From: Nocardia albiluteola
GTDB lineage: Bacteria > Actinomycetota > Actinomycetes > Mycobacteriales > Mycobacteriaceae
Reading direction: 5' to 3'
Assembly (NCBI RefSeq): GCF_018860155.1
Contig: NZ_JAHKNI010000006.1
Coordinates: 1 to 64,000, forward strand
Length of the DNA: 64,000 bases
The notes beneath the pieces are model-generated. The model made no database searches, was not told the DNA's origin, and saw nothing but the letters and a program-made list of their open reading frames with translations. The translations under genes were made by a program, and so were the position numbers. Positions 48,245 to 58,123 of the stretch are shown piece after piece (the first letter of the stretch is position 1; each line of letters starts with the position of its first letter).

Positions 48245-49813
48245 GTGGGTGTTGGAGTTCGGTACTCGGCCACGTTCCGGGAGCGTCGTCGTCCTCATGG
48301 TTTGCTGCATGATGTCTGGGGTGGTGTCGCGACGGTGATCGTTGCCGTTCTCGCGGTCACGGTGGCCTCTGCCTCCGGTGTTGCGGTCGCTGAACCAGCA
48401 GACCCGTTGACACGCTTTCATCAGCAACATCTCGACTGGCGTACGTGCGATGATGCGGCCCTGGTGGCGGAGGGCGCGGCCTGTACGGAGGTCGAGGTGC
48501 CACTCGATTACGGCAGGCCGGACGGGCCGAGCATCACGATTGCGGTCTCGCGGATCCCGGCACGTGACACCGCACACCGTCGTGGTGTGCTGCTGACCAA
48601 CTCGGGCGGACCGGGTACGCCGGGGATCGATGCGTTCGGTCTCGTGGGCTATGTTCTCGAACCGGATGTGCTCAGCCGCTATGACCTGATCGGATTCGAC
48701 CCGCGCGGTGTCGCCCGCTCCGGGCGGCAGCAGCGATGCGGTTGGCCGGTCTCCACCCCGATCCGCTCGGCGGGTGTCGGGTTGCCCGGATTCGTCACCG
48801 AAACAGTTCTGCAAGCACAGCTGGCCGCCGATTGCCTGGTGGGTGATCAGGCCTGGATGCGGCAGCTCAGCACCCGCAACACCGCCCGCGACATGGACGT
48901 GATCCGGGCGGCACTGGGCGCGGACCGCATCAGCTATTACGGCGTGTCATACGGAACGTACCTGGGTGCGGTCTACGCCCAGTTGTTCCCCGGCCGATCC
49001 GATCGCATGGTGCTCGATAGTGCCATCGATCCGCAGCGTTATTGGCTTGGGTTGCAACAGGACTGGGGGCCGGCAGTCGAAGCGGCCTTCGACGACTGGG
49101 CCCGCTGGGTCGCTGCTCGTGACCGGCAGTACCACCTCGGCGCCTCCGCGCCCGAGGTGCGTCGCAGAGTCCAGGGCCTGATCGACCGAGCAGCGCTGTC
49201 GCCGATCGTGGTCGAGGGCTTCGGCTTCGATGATCATCTCCTGCCGACCGTGCTGTGGAACATGTTGCGTGACGCGCGATTGAACGACGCCCTGGCGGCA
49301 TCGGTACGAGCCATCACCGACGCGGCCCAGGGACGCGCACCGCAGGTGCCCCAGGAACTGCACCAGCAGATCGAGGCCGACAAGCACGACGAAGATTCGG
49401 TCATGGTGCAGATCTGGTGTGCGGACGCACCGATGCCCGCCAACCCAGCCTGGTACTGGAATGCGATCCAGGCGGCCCGCCCGACCCAGCCGATCTTCGC
49501 CGCACTGGCCAACAACATTCAACCCTGTGCATTCTGGCCGCCGCCCGTGGAACCACCCACCGTGGTCGACAACGCCGTGCCCGCACTGATCCTGCAGGCC
49601 ACCGGCGACAACCGGACACCCTACCCACAAGCGGTAGCGCTGCATCGTCAAATGTCAGGGTCGCGCTTGATCACCTTGGCCGACACCAGGATTCACATGG
49701 TACTGCGTCCGGGTTTGAGCACCTGCATCCTCGACACCACCAACCGCTACTTCCGCGACGGAACCTTCCCGGCACAAGACCACACCTGCCGGCTCACCAC
49801 ACCAATCGAATAG
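48245..49813 (+). CDS. secreted TAP-like alpha/beta hydrolase (tripeptidyl aminopeptidase type)
   Basis: 522 residues. Signal peptide: basic RYSATFRERRRPHGLLHDVW, then VATVIVAVLAVTVASASGVA and VAEPADP. The mature protein begins with WRTCDDAALVAEGAACTEVE, VPLDYGRPDGPSITIAVSRI, typical of the streptomycete/mycobacterial TAP family (SlpD/CaeA-like). The oxyanion loop is TNSGGPGTPG and the nucleophile elbow YYGVSYGTYLG (Ser235). The late VPALILQATGDNRTPYPQA carries the Asp and TRIHMVL the His. It cleaves small peptide or ester substrates outside the cell. GTG 48245 has AAAGG upstream; GTG 48167 would add 26 residues in front of the signal. Confidence 0.85.
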   Translation: MGVGVRYSATFRERRRPHGLLHDVWGGVATVIVAVLAVTVASASGVAVAEPADPLTRFHQQHLDWRTCDDAALVAEGAACTEVEVPLDYGRPDGPSITIAVSRIPARDTAHRRGVLLTNSGGPGTPGIDAFGLVGYVLEPDVLSRYDLIGFDPRGVARSGRQQRCGWPVSTPIRSAGVGLPGFVTETVLQAQLAADCLVGDQAWMRQLSTRNTARDMDVIRAALGADRISYYGVSYGTYLGAVYAQLFPGRSDRMVLDSAIDPQRYWLGLQQDWGPAVEAAFDDWARWVAARDRQYHLGASAPEVRRRVQGLIDRAALSPIVVEGFGFDDHLLPTVLWNMLRDARLNDALAASVRAITDAAQGRAPQVPQELHQQIEADKHDEDSVMVQIWCADAPMPANPAWYWNAIQAARPTQPIFAALANNIQPCAFWPPPVEPPTVVDNAVPALILQATGDNRTPYPQAVALHRQMSGSRLITLADTRIHMVLRPGLSTCILDTTNRYFRDGTFPAQDHTCRLTTPIE

Positions 49814-49823
49814 GCCCGGCAAC

Positions 49824-49961
49824 GTGGCGGTGGTGACGAACTTGGATGCGGTCCCCGGCATCGGTGCCAGGCTGGTCGCACTGCCGGGGCCGGTGCGCGG
49901 GATGGGCTCGTTTCCGCTGCGCGCTATTGCCTGGACCGATCACGGCGGCGCCGGTAGCTGA
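49824..49961 (+). pseudogene. C-terminal remnant of a cyclase-family (kynurenine formamidase-like) gene
   Basis: The 45-codon reading VVTNLDAVPGIGARLVALPG, then PVRGMGSFPLRAIAWTDHGG, has the ending usual for metal-dependent cyclases (…LDAVPPTG…LP…PVRAIA). The rest of the gene is absent; it follows the TAP-like hydrolase by only 11 bp. Probably left by a deletion that brought the two ends together. Confidence 0.5.
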
Positions 49962-50012
49962 TCAGGCGCTCGCTCCGCGGCCGTCGGCGACGCCGTCGAG
50001 CCGGCAGCGCGG

Positions 50013-51023
50013 TCACAACGACAGCGGGACGACCCCGGTGGCCCGGCCGTGCTCGTCCAGCAGCCGCCCCAGCCGTTTGACGTGCCGTAACGCCAGTGCG
50101 ACATCGAGCACGTCCAGCTCCGGCACCCGCTCGGACAGCGCGGCCTCGAGCCGGTGGATGTCGCCCGTCGCGCGCAACCAGACCGCGAGCAGCAGATTCG
50201 CCCGCCCGCCGGTCACCGTCGCGCACAACCTGGTCTCGGGCAGCTGCGCCAGGAGGGCGACGACCCGGTCGAGGTCGCTCGGCGCCACCCGGCACCACAG
50301 CGACGCGCTCACCGGCCAGCCCGACAGTGGTTGAGCCACTTCGCATCTCAATACGATGCGGCGGGTGGCCAGCAGCGAATTCACCCGGCGGCGGGCGGTG
50401 GACCCGCTGATACCGGTGCGCGCGGCAAGCACGGCGAAGGTGGCCCGTCCGTCGAGTTCCAGCGCCGTGAGCAGCGCCCGATCCGGCGTTGCGAGCGACT
50501 CGTCCGGCCGGCCGTCGGGTTCGGGCCGGGTGGCCGCGATCCGGTCCCGCTGGCTGGCGGTCAGCGCACGCAACTGCCAGCGGCTGCCTTCGGTGTGGAT
50601 CGAGGTCATCACATGAGTCCGGCAGTCCCGCACGCCGCGAATGGCGCCCAGCGAGGTCAGCACATAGGACGACAGCTCGGAAAGGCTGGGAACGAACACG
50701 GTCAGCTGCAGATCGCCGTCGCCGGTGATGTGCTCGACGGTGCCGACCCGATGATCGCCGCACAGCTGGTCGGCCACGGCGTTGGCCTTGCCTGCCGCGC
50801 ACTGCACTTGGATGCACGCGCCGACGAACGGCCGCAGCGTCGGCGCCCGATACACCGAAATCCACGCCAATCCAGCGCCGGTCAGCCGATCCCAGCGCCG
50901 TGCGGCGGTGACCGGGTCGACGCCGAGCACGCTGCCGGCCACAGTCCACGGCACGCGCGGGTTAATCTGCAGCGCATTGATCAATTGCAGCTCCAGCTCA
51001 TCGAGCTCGACCGAATCCTGCAT
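50013..51023 (-). CDS. tandem-fused Lrp/AsnC-family regulator
   Basis: 336 residues, about twice the normal Lrp length. First HTH: LDELELQLINALQINPRVPW, TVAGSVLGVDPVTAARRWDR. First ligand (RAM) domain: HRVGTVEHITGDGDLQLTVF. Second HTH: DRALLTALELDGRATFAVLA, ARTGISGSTARRRVNSLL. Second RAM: LPETRLCATVTGGRANLLLA. It is thus a built-in pseudo-dimer. AAGGACAGA precedes ATG 51021-51023. It is divergent from the MFS/M20 pair and probably controls it in response to the transported or hydrolysed compound. Confidence 0.87.
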   Translation of the reverse strand: MQDSVELDELELQLINALQINPRVPWTVAGSVLGVDPVTAARRWDRLTGAGLAWISVYRAPTLRPFVGACIQVQCAAGKANAVADQLCGDHRVGTVEHITGDGDLQLTVFVPSLSELSSYVLTSLGAIRGVRDCRTHVMTSIHTEGSRWQLRALTASQRDRIAATRPEPDGRPDESLATPDRALLTALELDGRATFAVLAARTGISGSTARRRVNSLLATRRIVLRCEVAQPLSGWPVSASLWCRVAPSDLDRVVALLAQLPETRLCATVTGGRANLLLAVWLRATGDIHRLEAALSERVPELDVLDVALALRHVKRLGRLLDEHGRATGVVPLSL

Positions 51024-51147
51024 TCTGTCCTTCAGATAGATCGGTTTCTGAAGATTCACCAACACATGTGAATCCGACTATAGCCTTCCGCGCAATCTCT
51101 TCGATCTGCACACAGTGCTGTCGGCCGGCCAGGAAGGAGCCAAGGTA

Positions 51148-52488
51148 ATGGCAGATTTGGTCGCGGACGGATCCATCGGGGTCCGATCCATCCCCCGTCG
51201 GAGGATCGCGCTGCACGGGCGTGAACTCGCCGCCGCCACCATCGGCGCCGTGGTCGAATCCTTCGACTGGAGCGTTTATGTGGTGTTCGCGGCGTTCTTC
51301 GCCAAGGACCTGTTCGGCTCCAACTCGCTGGCCTCGATGATCGCCGCCTACGGCGGATTCGCCATCGGATTCCTCGCCCGCCCGCTCGGAAGTATCATTT
51401 TCGGGCCGATCAGCGACCGGCGCGGCCGCCGCTTCAACCTGCTGCTGTGCATGTCGATCATCTCCGTGGCCAGCTTCGCCATCGCGCTGCTGCCCACGGC
51501 ACATCGGATCGGTGCATGGGCCGCAGTGGCCGTGGTCGCCCTGCGCATTGTGCAGGGCGTGGCCTACGGCGGCGAGGGCCCGACCGTGGCGGCCTACGTC
51601 GCCGAGACCGCGCCGCCGCGCCGCCGCTACCTGTTCAGCGCGGTGTCCTACGGCGGCATCATGGTCGGTTCGCTGCTGGTCTACGGCACGGTGGCCGTGC
51701 TGACCGCGATCCTGGGCGACGACGCGTTACACCACGGCGCTTGGCGGTGGGGTTTCGCGGCCGGCGGCTTGCTCGGCCTGCTGGCCCTGGGGATTCGCTC
51801 GTTCGCGCCGGAGAGCGGCCACTTCGAGCACGGCAAGCCCGCGGTGACGAACACCCGGCCGCCACTGATCCGGGTGTTCCACGACCATCCGATGGCGGTG
51901 CTCACCATCTTCCTGACCTCCCTCGGCGGCACGGTCTCCTACTACTTCGCGCTGGTCTACCTGCCGAAGTACGCGGCCAATGTGCACGCCGCCAAGACCG
52001 CCGCAGCCACCTCCTTCATGACCGTCGTGCTGGTGGTCGTGCTCGTGGTCATGCTGGTCGTGGGGGCGCTCGCCGATCGATTCGGATTGCTGCGGGTCAT
52101 GCGCATCGGATCCGCATTCAGCGTGATCTCCGTGCTACCGGCTAGTTTCGGCATGGCGCACGGCGTGATCCCGTTCCAGGTCGCCGCCCTCGTGCTGGGA
52201 GTGGGTGCCGCCACCTTCTGCGCGCTCGCCAACGTGTTCGGGGCATTGCTGATGCCGGCCGACGTCCGCGCGCTGGGCGCAGGCGTCGTCTCCACCGCCA
52301 CCATCGCCGTGTTCGGCGGCACGTTCCCGATGATCGCCGAGGCGTTGCAGAGTGCTCACCTGGGCGCAGGAATTCCGATCTACGTCTTCGCGACCGCGCT
52401 GGCGATGCTCGCCGGCAGCTACACCGTGACCAAGGTCCGTCTGTTCACCGAAACCATGAAGAAGGAGAACGCCGATGTCCATCCGTGA
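51148..52488 (+). CDS. MFS transporter (metabolite:H+ symporter type)
   Basis: 446 residues, about 12 membrane segments. FDWSVYVVFAAFFAKDLFG is the first helix, with the Asp typical of the MHS group. GPISDRRGRRFNLLLC is the MFS loop 2-3 signature. GVAYGGEGPTVAAYVAETAP and VVGALADRFGLLRVMRIGSA mark helix 4-5 and the second-half repeat. ATG 51148 has AAGGAGCCAAGG upstream. The last 14 bp overlap the M20 hydrolase start, so uptake and hydrolysis are coupled. Likely substrate: an N-acylated amino acid or similar conjugate, inferred from the partner. Confidence 0.87.
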   Translation: MADLVADGSIGVRSIPRRRIALHGRELAAATIGAVVESFDWSVYVVFAAFFAKDLFGSNSLASMIAAYGGFAIGFLARPLGSIIFGPISDRRGRRFNLLLCMSIISVASFAIALLPTAHRIGAWAAVAVVALRIVQGVAYGGEGPTVAAYVAETAPPRRRYLFSAVSYGGIMVGSLLVYGTVAVLTAILGDDALHHGAWRWGFAAGGLLGLLALGIRSFAPESGHFEHGKPAVTNTRPPLIRVFHDHPMAVLTIFLTSLGGTVSYYFALVYLPKYAANVHAAKTAAATSFMTVVLVVVLVVMLVVGALADRFGLLRVMRIGSAFSVISVLPASFGMAHGVIPFQVAALVLGVGAATFCALANVFGALLMPADVRALGAGVVSTATIAVFGGTFPMIAEALQSAHLGAGIPIYVFATALAMLAGSYTVTKVRLFTETMKKENADVHP

Positions 52489-53668
52489 GGATGCCGCCGC
52501 GATGCAGGACGATCTTGTCCAGCTGCGCCGGGCCCTGCACCGGGAACCCGAACTGGGATTGCAGCTGCCGAGAACGCAGGAAAAAGTCCTCACCGCGCTG
52601 GCGGGCCTTCCCCTGGAAATCGTCCCGGGACAGTCGGTTTCGTCGGTGACCGCGGTGCTGCGCGGGGCCCGGCCGGGACCCGCGGTGCTGCTGCGCGGCG
52701 ATATGGACGCGCTGCCGGTGACCGAGCGCACCGGGCTGGGTTTCGAGGCCGCCACCGACCGGATGCACGCGTGCGGTCACGACCTGCACACCACGATGCT
52801 GGCCGGTGCCGCACAGCTGCTCAGCGGGCGCGCCGAGCAGCTGGCCGGGAATGTGGTGTTCATGTTCCAGCCCGGCGAGGAAGGCTACGACGGCGCGAGT
52901 CACATGATCACCGAGGGTGTGCTCGACGCCGCCGGCGAGCGACCCGTCGCCGCTTACGCTCTGCACGTGACCAGCAATCGGGTGCCGACCGGGGTGTTCG
53001 CCACCCGCCGGGGCCCGGTGCTGTCGGCCTCGGACACCGTGCGGGTGACCGTGCACGGAGCGGGTGGGCACGGATCGATGCCACACCTTGCTCTGGACCC
53101 GATTCCCGCCGCCTGCGCCATGGTACTGGCGCTGCAGACCCTCGTGACCCGGCGCGTGGACATCCACGATCCGGCAGTCATCACAGTCGGATCGCTGCAT
53201 GCCGGCACTCAGAACAACGTTATTCCGGATGAGGCCTACTTCGAGGCGACCGTGCGGTCCTACTCGCCCGAAACACACGCTCGGGTGAAGGACGGGTTCA
53301 TCCGTACCGTGCGGGGCCTAGCCGAGGCTCACGGCCTGGCGGTCGACATCGACTATGCCGAGCTGTATCCGGTGACCGTCAACGATGACCGCGAAACCGA
53401 GTTCGCCGCGGCGGCCGTGGCCGAGCTGCACGGCGCCGAGCGGCTGGCCTGGCAGCCGCAGCCAGGCGCGGGATCGGAGGACTTCTCGCGGGTGCTCGGA
53501 GAGGTGCCGGGCGCGATGCTCATGCTCGGCGCGGTCGCCGACGGCGCCGATCCCGAGCGTGCCCCGGCCAACCACTCCCCGCTGGCCGAATTCAACGAAA
53601 CGGTACTGGCCGACGGCGCCGCGCTGTATGCGGAGCTGGCCATCCGCCGTCTGGCCGCAGCTGGCTGA
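52475..53668 (+). CDS. M20-family amidohydrolase (aminoacylase / IAA-amino-acid hydrolase type)
   Basis: A 397-residue metal-dependent amidohydrolase. LRRALHREPELGLQLPRTQE opens it. LRGDMDALPV, HACGHDLHTTM and FQPGEEGYDGA carry the metal ligands (His-Asp-Glu-Glu) and GAGGHGSMPHLALDPI the dimerisation-domain His. PGAGSEDFSRVL near the end and PANHSPLAEF give the last ligands. It removes acyl groups from amino acids or similar amides in the cytoplasm. AAGGAGAACGCCG precedes ATG 52475, within the end of the MFS gene. Confidence 0.9.
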   Translation: MSIREDAAAMQDDLVQLRRALHREPELGLQLPRTQEKVLTALAGLPLEIVPGQSVSSVTAVLRGARPGPAVLLRGDMDALPVTERTGLGFEAATDRMHACGHDLHTTMLAGAAQLLSGRAEQLAGNVVFMFQPGEEGYDGASHMITEGVLDAAGERPVAAYALHVTSNRVPTGVFATRRGPVLSASDTVRVTVHGAGGHGSMPHLALDPIPAACAMVLALQTLVTRRVDIHDPAVITVGSLHAGTQNNVIPDEAYFEATVRSYSPETHARVKDGFIRTVRGLAEAHGLAVDIDYAELYPVTVNDDRETEFAAAAVAELHGAERLAWQPQPGAGSEDFSRVLGEVPGAMLMLGAVADGADPERAPANHSPLAEFNETVLADGAALYAELAIRRLAAAG

Positions 53669-53901
53669 GACCGGACTGCCGCGGCGGCCGGTCGGCCCGG
53701 CCGCCGCAGGTCCTGTGCCCCGGCCCATGCGGTGTCGCGATCTTGGCCTTGTGCCGACGACCGCCACGATGGGATGAGCCGGGCGTCTTCCCGCTCGTTC
53801 CTCGACGATCGGCAAGGCATTGCTCGCCGTTGATGGATCGGCCCGCGCGGGCTCGCAGGACAGAGACCACTACTGCGGCGTGGCCCGTAAACACTGGCCT
53901 C

Positions 53902-54123
53902 TTATGGCCCCTGGTACAGGCGCTCACACGGTAGGCGCCGAAGCGAACCCACGTCGTCCACGGCATCCCGGATCAGCTCGATCGAGTACCACCGCTTCCG
54001 CGCCCAGTCGTGCAGGAGATTGCGCGCCGCGACAACGGTGGCCCTGTAGTCGAAGACCACGCCATCAATCCATATTCGCAGGTGAACATCACCGTCGCGC
54101 GGAAACCACGCCGCAGAATTCAT
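53902..54123 (-). CDS. 73-residue hypothetical protein
   Basis: ATG 54121-54123, AGAGGGTAACGG upstream. NSAAWFPRDGDVHLRIWIDG, VVFDYRATVVAARNLLHDWA, RKRWYSIELIRDAVDDVGSL reads as two beta strands followed by two helices, with a clear hydrophobic core pattern. I do not recognise the family. The 233 bp to its left and the region to its right show no other good gene; it stands alone. Confidence 0.55.
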   Translation of the reverse strand: MNSAAWFPRDGDVHLRIWIDGVVFDYRATVVAARNLLHDWARKRWYSIELIRDAVDDVGSLRRLPCERLYQGP

Positions 54124-54752
54124 CCGTTACCCTCTGCGCCCCGAGCCCTCGCGACCGCGGGGTCCGGCCATCCTCCACCTGCTGGTCGACATCTTCGGCG
54201 ACCATGCCGACGCCATTGTCGGTAGACAGAGGAAAGGCCATGACCGTGTCGTCTCCGGCTCGCCGGCTCGATTCATCGATAACCTTTCGCGCTGCAAGGC
54301 TCGCATCCCCGCCAACCGCGTGCCACCGTAAAATTACGTACAGCTACTTAACCCCGCTTCAGGTCGGACCGCCCTCGTAGTTTCACCCAATGGACAGCCC
54401 GGCGATTGGCCGCATAGACCCCATCGGCCGGATAATTTGGCCGCCTGCTCCCCACGACCACCGGATCACGGCCGCTGGAAGCACCCTTGTATGTTCCGCC
54501 GAGGGCCGCTTCCAACGAAGTAACAATCGATACCGCGCACAGATCATGCATGCCTGACGAAGTACCTTCACCGAGCCGTGCCCATCCTTCGGTGCGGAAG
54601 CTGTTCACGGTCGTCTTTGCTTGGGCGCCAACGGCGCTCACTCACCCGAGCATCGCTGAATTGTGCTCGGCATCGCGTCCTCACGCACGGTGGTGCCCGC
54701 CGCGGGACGGCCGCGGTGAGTCGACGCGGCGGGATTCAATCGTTGCGCGGGT
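54124..54752. other. 629-bp region, no clear gene
   Basis: A rightward stretch near 54131-54330 reads RPRGPAILHLLVDIFGDHAD, then AIVGRQRKGHDRVVSG, protein-like but without a start or ribosome site; it could be a decayed gene. A leftward frame 54348-54641 (97 codons) also lacks a ribosome site and recognisable motifs. Neither is called. Confidence 0.35.
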
Positions 54753-57700
54753 CTAGACGACGGGGATGCCGCGGATGCGAGCGACGCGGGCGCGGGCGTC
54801 GGCGGACCAGTGTGGGGCGTTCCAGTGGTCGGCTATGTCGGCGGCCTTGGTGAAGTGGGCGGCCGCGTCGTCGTCGCGGCCCAGCAGCAGGGCGAGTTCG
54901 CCGAGGGTGTGGGCGACCGGGCGCAGGGCCAGGGCCACGCTCTCCGCACCGGCGGGGGGACCGGCGCGGTGGGGGAGTAGTTCCAGGTAGATGGCCGCGG
55001 CGGCGGCGCGGTCGTGCAGCGCGACGATCGCCAGCGCGCGCAGGCTGGTCAGGAAGGTGAAGAAGAAGTCGGGGCGGATCGGGGCCGGCGATCGGCGAGC
55101 CCGCCGGGCCTCGTCGATGTGGCCCGCGGCGTGCAGGGCGAGCGCGAGCAGGTCGGCGACCATCGGGCCGAGCGTCTCGTGCAGGGATCGCACGTCGTTC
55201 AGGTGGTCACCGAGCGTGCCGTCGTTCAGCCAGGTCGCCGCCAGGGCGAGGGGCAGGAAGCCCGCGGCGTGCACCGATCCGGCGCGTCCCATGCGCTCGG
55301 TGGCCTCGATGTAGAGGCGCTCGGCATCGGCGAACCGGCCCTCGATGAGCACCAGTGTCGCCAGCGCGATCTCGGCGGCGCCGATCGCCTCCGGCATTCG
55401 ATAGGCGCGGGCGAGGTCGAGCGCCTCCTGGGTCACGCGGCGCATGGTCGACGGGTCGTTGGCCGCGGCGGCGTTGGCGGCCAGGTTGAACAGCCCGGTC
55501 ACGCGATAGACCGGTAGGTCGTGTTCGACGCCCAACCGGACGAGTTCGCGGGAGTACTCCTCCCGCCCGGTACCGCGGGCGAGGATCAGCAGCGCCGCGG
55601 CCCGGAGGCGGGGGGCGGTGGCGAGATCGACCGCTTCCTGTGCCGCTGGGACGACGGTCGGATCCTCCTCGCCGACCAGCTCGTGGGCGTAGGCGATGAG
55701 GAGGTGCGCGCGTACGTTGGGGGCGAGGCCGGTCCGCTCGAGCAGGCGGCTGACGCGCTCGACGATGGGACGGTCGACCGTGCCGTAGGTGCGGGCCTGC
55801 CAGGGGGTGGGCTCGGTCCAGGCGGTGAACGCGGCGATCAACAGGTCGTCGCGGCCGATCGACTCGGCGTGTGCCACGGCCCGTGCGCGGGTGTCCCGGG
55901 CCGCGGCTACGGCCCCGGCCCTGACCTGCGCGCGCAGCAGTCGGCCGAGCAGGTCGGCCCGCTCATCCGGGTCGCTCGAATTGGCGACGGCGTCGGTGAG
56001 CAGGGCGGCCGCGACGTCGTGGGCGTAGCGCGCCTCGGCCAGCTCGGCGGCCCGCACGCAATAGCCGACGGCCTTCGGTGACCCGGCCCGCGCGTAGTGG
56101 TGGGCCAGGGCCGCGACATCGCTACTGCCCTCGAGCGCCGCGGCGATCCGGGCGTGCATCCTGGTGGTCCGCAACCTGCTGACGTCGGTGACCAGGGTGT
56201 CCTGGACCAGCGCGTGCACGAACCGGACCCGCCCCGGGCCCGGCTCGTCCAGGAGCCCGGCGATCACGCCGGCGTCCAGCGCGTCCAGCACGCTGTCCTC
56301 GTCGGTATCGGCGGCCCGTACGAGCACGTCTACCGAGCTCTCGCGGCCCGCCACCGCCGCCAGCCGCAATACCGCGACCCCGTGCTCCGGGAGCCGGGCG
56401 AGCCTGCGCCGCAGCACATCCCGCACACCGGCCGGAACCTCGGAGAGTGCGACCAGGGCGCCCTCACCGTTCAGCAGCCGCGCGCTCTCGCGCACATAGA
56501 AGGGGTTGCCACCGGTCCGTTCGGCGATCCCGGCCACGGTCGCGTCGTCGGCCGCGCATTCGGCGCGCACCAGTTCCGCGACGGCCTCGCCGTTCAGTCC
56601 GGCCAGGTCCAGCCGCAGCGGTGCGGTGCGGGCCAGCGATCCGAGCGTTTCGGTGAGGCGTTCGCTCTCGTCCGCGCGGTATGCCGCGACCACCAGAATC
56701 GGGGCCCGCCTGCCGATGCCGCCGCCGAGCAGCTCGAGCGTGACGGTATCCGCCCAGTGCAGGTCGTCCAGGATGACGGCGACCGGGCGGTCGGCTGCCG
56801 CGGCGGCGAGCCAGTTCCACACGGCCTGCCGCAGCCGGAAACGCCCGGCCGCGGCATCGCCGTCGACGGGCGCGGAATCCGACAGCAGCGGTGCCACGTC
56901 CGGCGCGAACTCCCCCGGCGCGACTCGGGCGGCCAGCTGCCGCAGCGCCTCGACCCACGCCCACGCGGGTGGTGCGCCCGCCTGCTCGGGACAGCGTCCG
57001 GCGGCCACCAGCCAGCCGTCGCGTTCCAGGCGCGCGCGGAACTGCTCCAGCAGCGTCGACTTGCCCAGCCCCGCCTCGCCGGTGACGAGCGCGACCCGCG
57101 CCTCGGTGGTGATCGTGCCGGCGGCGGCCAGCAGGGCCGCGAGCTCGCGCTCGCGCCCCACAAACGTTGGCGCGCTGACTATTTCGGCCGACGGCGCGGT
57201 TGCCGGAGGCCGGGCGGTGGGCGCGGGCGGGACGGCCGCGCGGAGCAGGTCGGTGCGCTGGGTGAGGATCGCCTCCTCCAAGGCCACCAGGTCCGGGCCG
57301 GGATCCAGGCCCAGCTCGTCGGCGAGGGTGGCGCGGGCGCGGCGCAGCGCGGCCAGCGCATCGGCCTGACGACCGCTGCTCCACAGCGCGAGCGCGAGCA
57401 TCCGCCAGCCCGCCTCTCGCAGGGGGTCGTCGCGGGTGAGGCCCTCGGCCTCGGGCACCACCGCCGCGGGGTCGCCGAGCCGCAGTCCCGCCGCAATGTG
57501 CAGCTCGCGCGCGACCAGGCGCAGCTCGTTCAGCCGGGCGGTCTCGGGGGCGGCCCACGGTTCGTCGGCGACCTCGGCGAACGCGGGTCCCTGCCACAGC
57601 GCCAGCGCCTCGGCCAGCCGATCGCGGGCGGCGCGGGGATCGCCGGCCGCGCGGGCCTCGTCGAGCAGTTCCCCGAATCGCCAGGCGTCCACCGCCGCGG

Positions 57701-57992
57701 GCGGCAGCCGCAGCGCGTATCCCGGCGAGGCGCTGATCAGCAGCCGGGCCGGGGTCCGCGGCGGACGGCCGGGTTCCAGCAGGCGCCGCAGGTTGGACAC
57801 ATAAGCCTGCAGCGACGCCAGCGCACGCGACGGCGGCTCGCCCCGCCACAGGTCCTCGACGAGCCGATCCACCGGCACGACCTGACCACGCGCCGCCACC
57901 AACAGGGCGAGCACGCCGCGCTGGCGCGGTCCGCCGAGGGGCACGGGCTCGCCGCCGACCTCGGCCGCGAACGAGCCCAATACCCGAATCAT
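54753..57992 (-). CDS. AfsR/SARP-family regulator with AAA ATPase and TPR-like region
   Basis: 1079 residues. OmpR-type winged helix 1-95 (IRVLGSFAAEVGGEPVPLGG ... LQAYVSNLRRLLEP), bacterial transcriptional activator domain about 100-245, then an NTPase. Walker A is VTGEAGLGKSTLL (Lys311), Walker B VAVILDDLHWADT, and a RTGGNPFYVRE sensor-like motif follows. The C-terminal 450 residues are Ala/Leu/Arg-rich helical repeats of TPR type. Family members switch on secondary-metabolite genes. ATG 57990-57992 has GAGG upstream; ATG 57996-57998 would put GAGG too close. It is divergent from hemerythrin, and an NRPS lies 1.1 kb beyond that gene group, a possible target. Confidence 0.9.
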   Translation of the reverse strand: MIRVLGSFAAEVGGEPVPLGGPRQRGVLALLVAARGQVVPVDRLVEDLWRGEPPSRALASLQAYVSNLRRLLEPGRPPRTPARLLISASPGYALRLPPAAVDAWRFGELLDEARAAGDPRAARDRLAEALALWQGPAFAEVADEPWAAPETARLNELRLVARELHIAAGLRLGDPAAVVPEAEGLTRDDPLREAGWRMLALALWSSGRQADALAALRRARATLADELGLDPGPDLVALEEAILTQRTDLLRAAVPPAPTARPPATAPSAEIVSAPTFVGRERELAALLAAAGTITTEARVALVTGEAGLGKSTLLEQFRARLERDGWLVAAGRCPEQAGAPPAWAWVEALRQLAARVAPGEFAPDVAPLLSDSAPVDGDAAAGRFRLRQAVWNWLAAAAADRPVAVILDDLHWADTVTLELLGGGIGRRAPILVVAAYRADESERLTETLGSLARTAPLRLDLAGLNGEAVAELVRAECAADDATVAGIAERTGGNPFYVRESARLLNGEGALVALSEVPAGVRDVLRRRLARLPEHGVAVLRLAAVAGRESSVDVLVRAADTDEDSVLDALDAGVIAGLLDEPGPGRVRFVHALVQDTLVTDVSRLRTTRMHARIAAALEGSSDVAALAHHYARAGSPKAVGYCVRAAELAEARYAHDVAAALLTDAVANSSDPDERADLLGRLLRAQVRAGAVAAARDTRARAVAHAESIGRDDLLIAAFTAWTEPTPWQARTYGTVDRPIVERVSRLLERTGLAPNVRAHLLIAYAHELVGEEDPTVVPAAQEAVDLATAPRLRAAALLILARGTGREEYSRELVRLGVEHDLPVYRVTGLFNLAANAAAANDPSTMRRVTQEALDLARAYRMPEAIGAAEIALATLVLIEGRFADAERLYIEATERMGRAGSVHAAGFLPLALAATWLNDGTLGDHLNDVRSLHETLGPMVADLLALALHAAGHIDEARRARRSPAPIRPDFFFTFLTSLRALAIVALHDRAAAAAIYLELLPHRAGPPAGAESVALALRPVAHTLGELALLLGRDDDAAAHFTKAADIADHWNAPHWSADARARVARIRGIPVV

Positions 57993-58123
57993 GACCATGA
58001 CCTCGCAGATCGTACCCGTGGACAGGGCTCCGAGTCGGCTCCAAATGCCTTCCAAGTGCTGGGGCGCAATCTCGACCCATCGAACCGACAACAACCGTTC
58101 GAACCGAGGAAAGGCAGCACCAG

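Noticed and set aside
54348..54641. 97-codon minus-strand frame
   Set aside because: No ribosome site, no motif and no neighbour context; it could equally be chance in GC-rich DNA.
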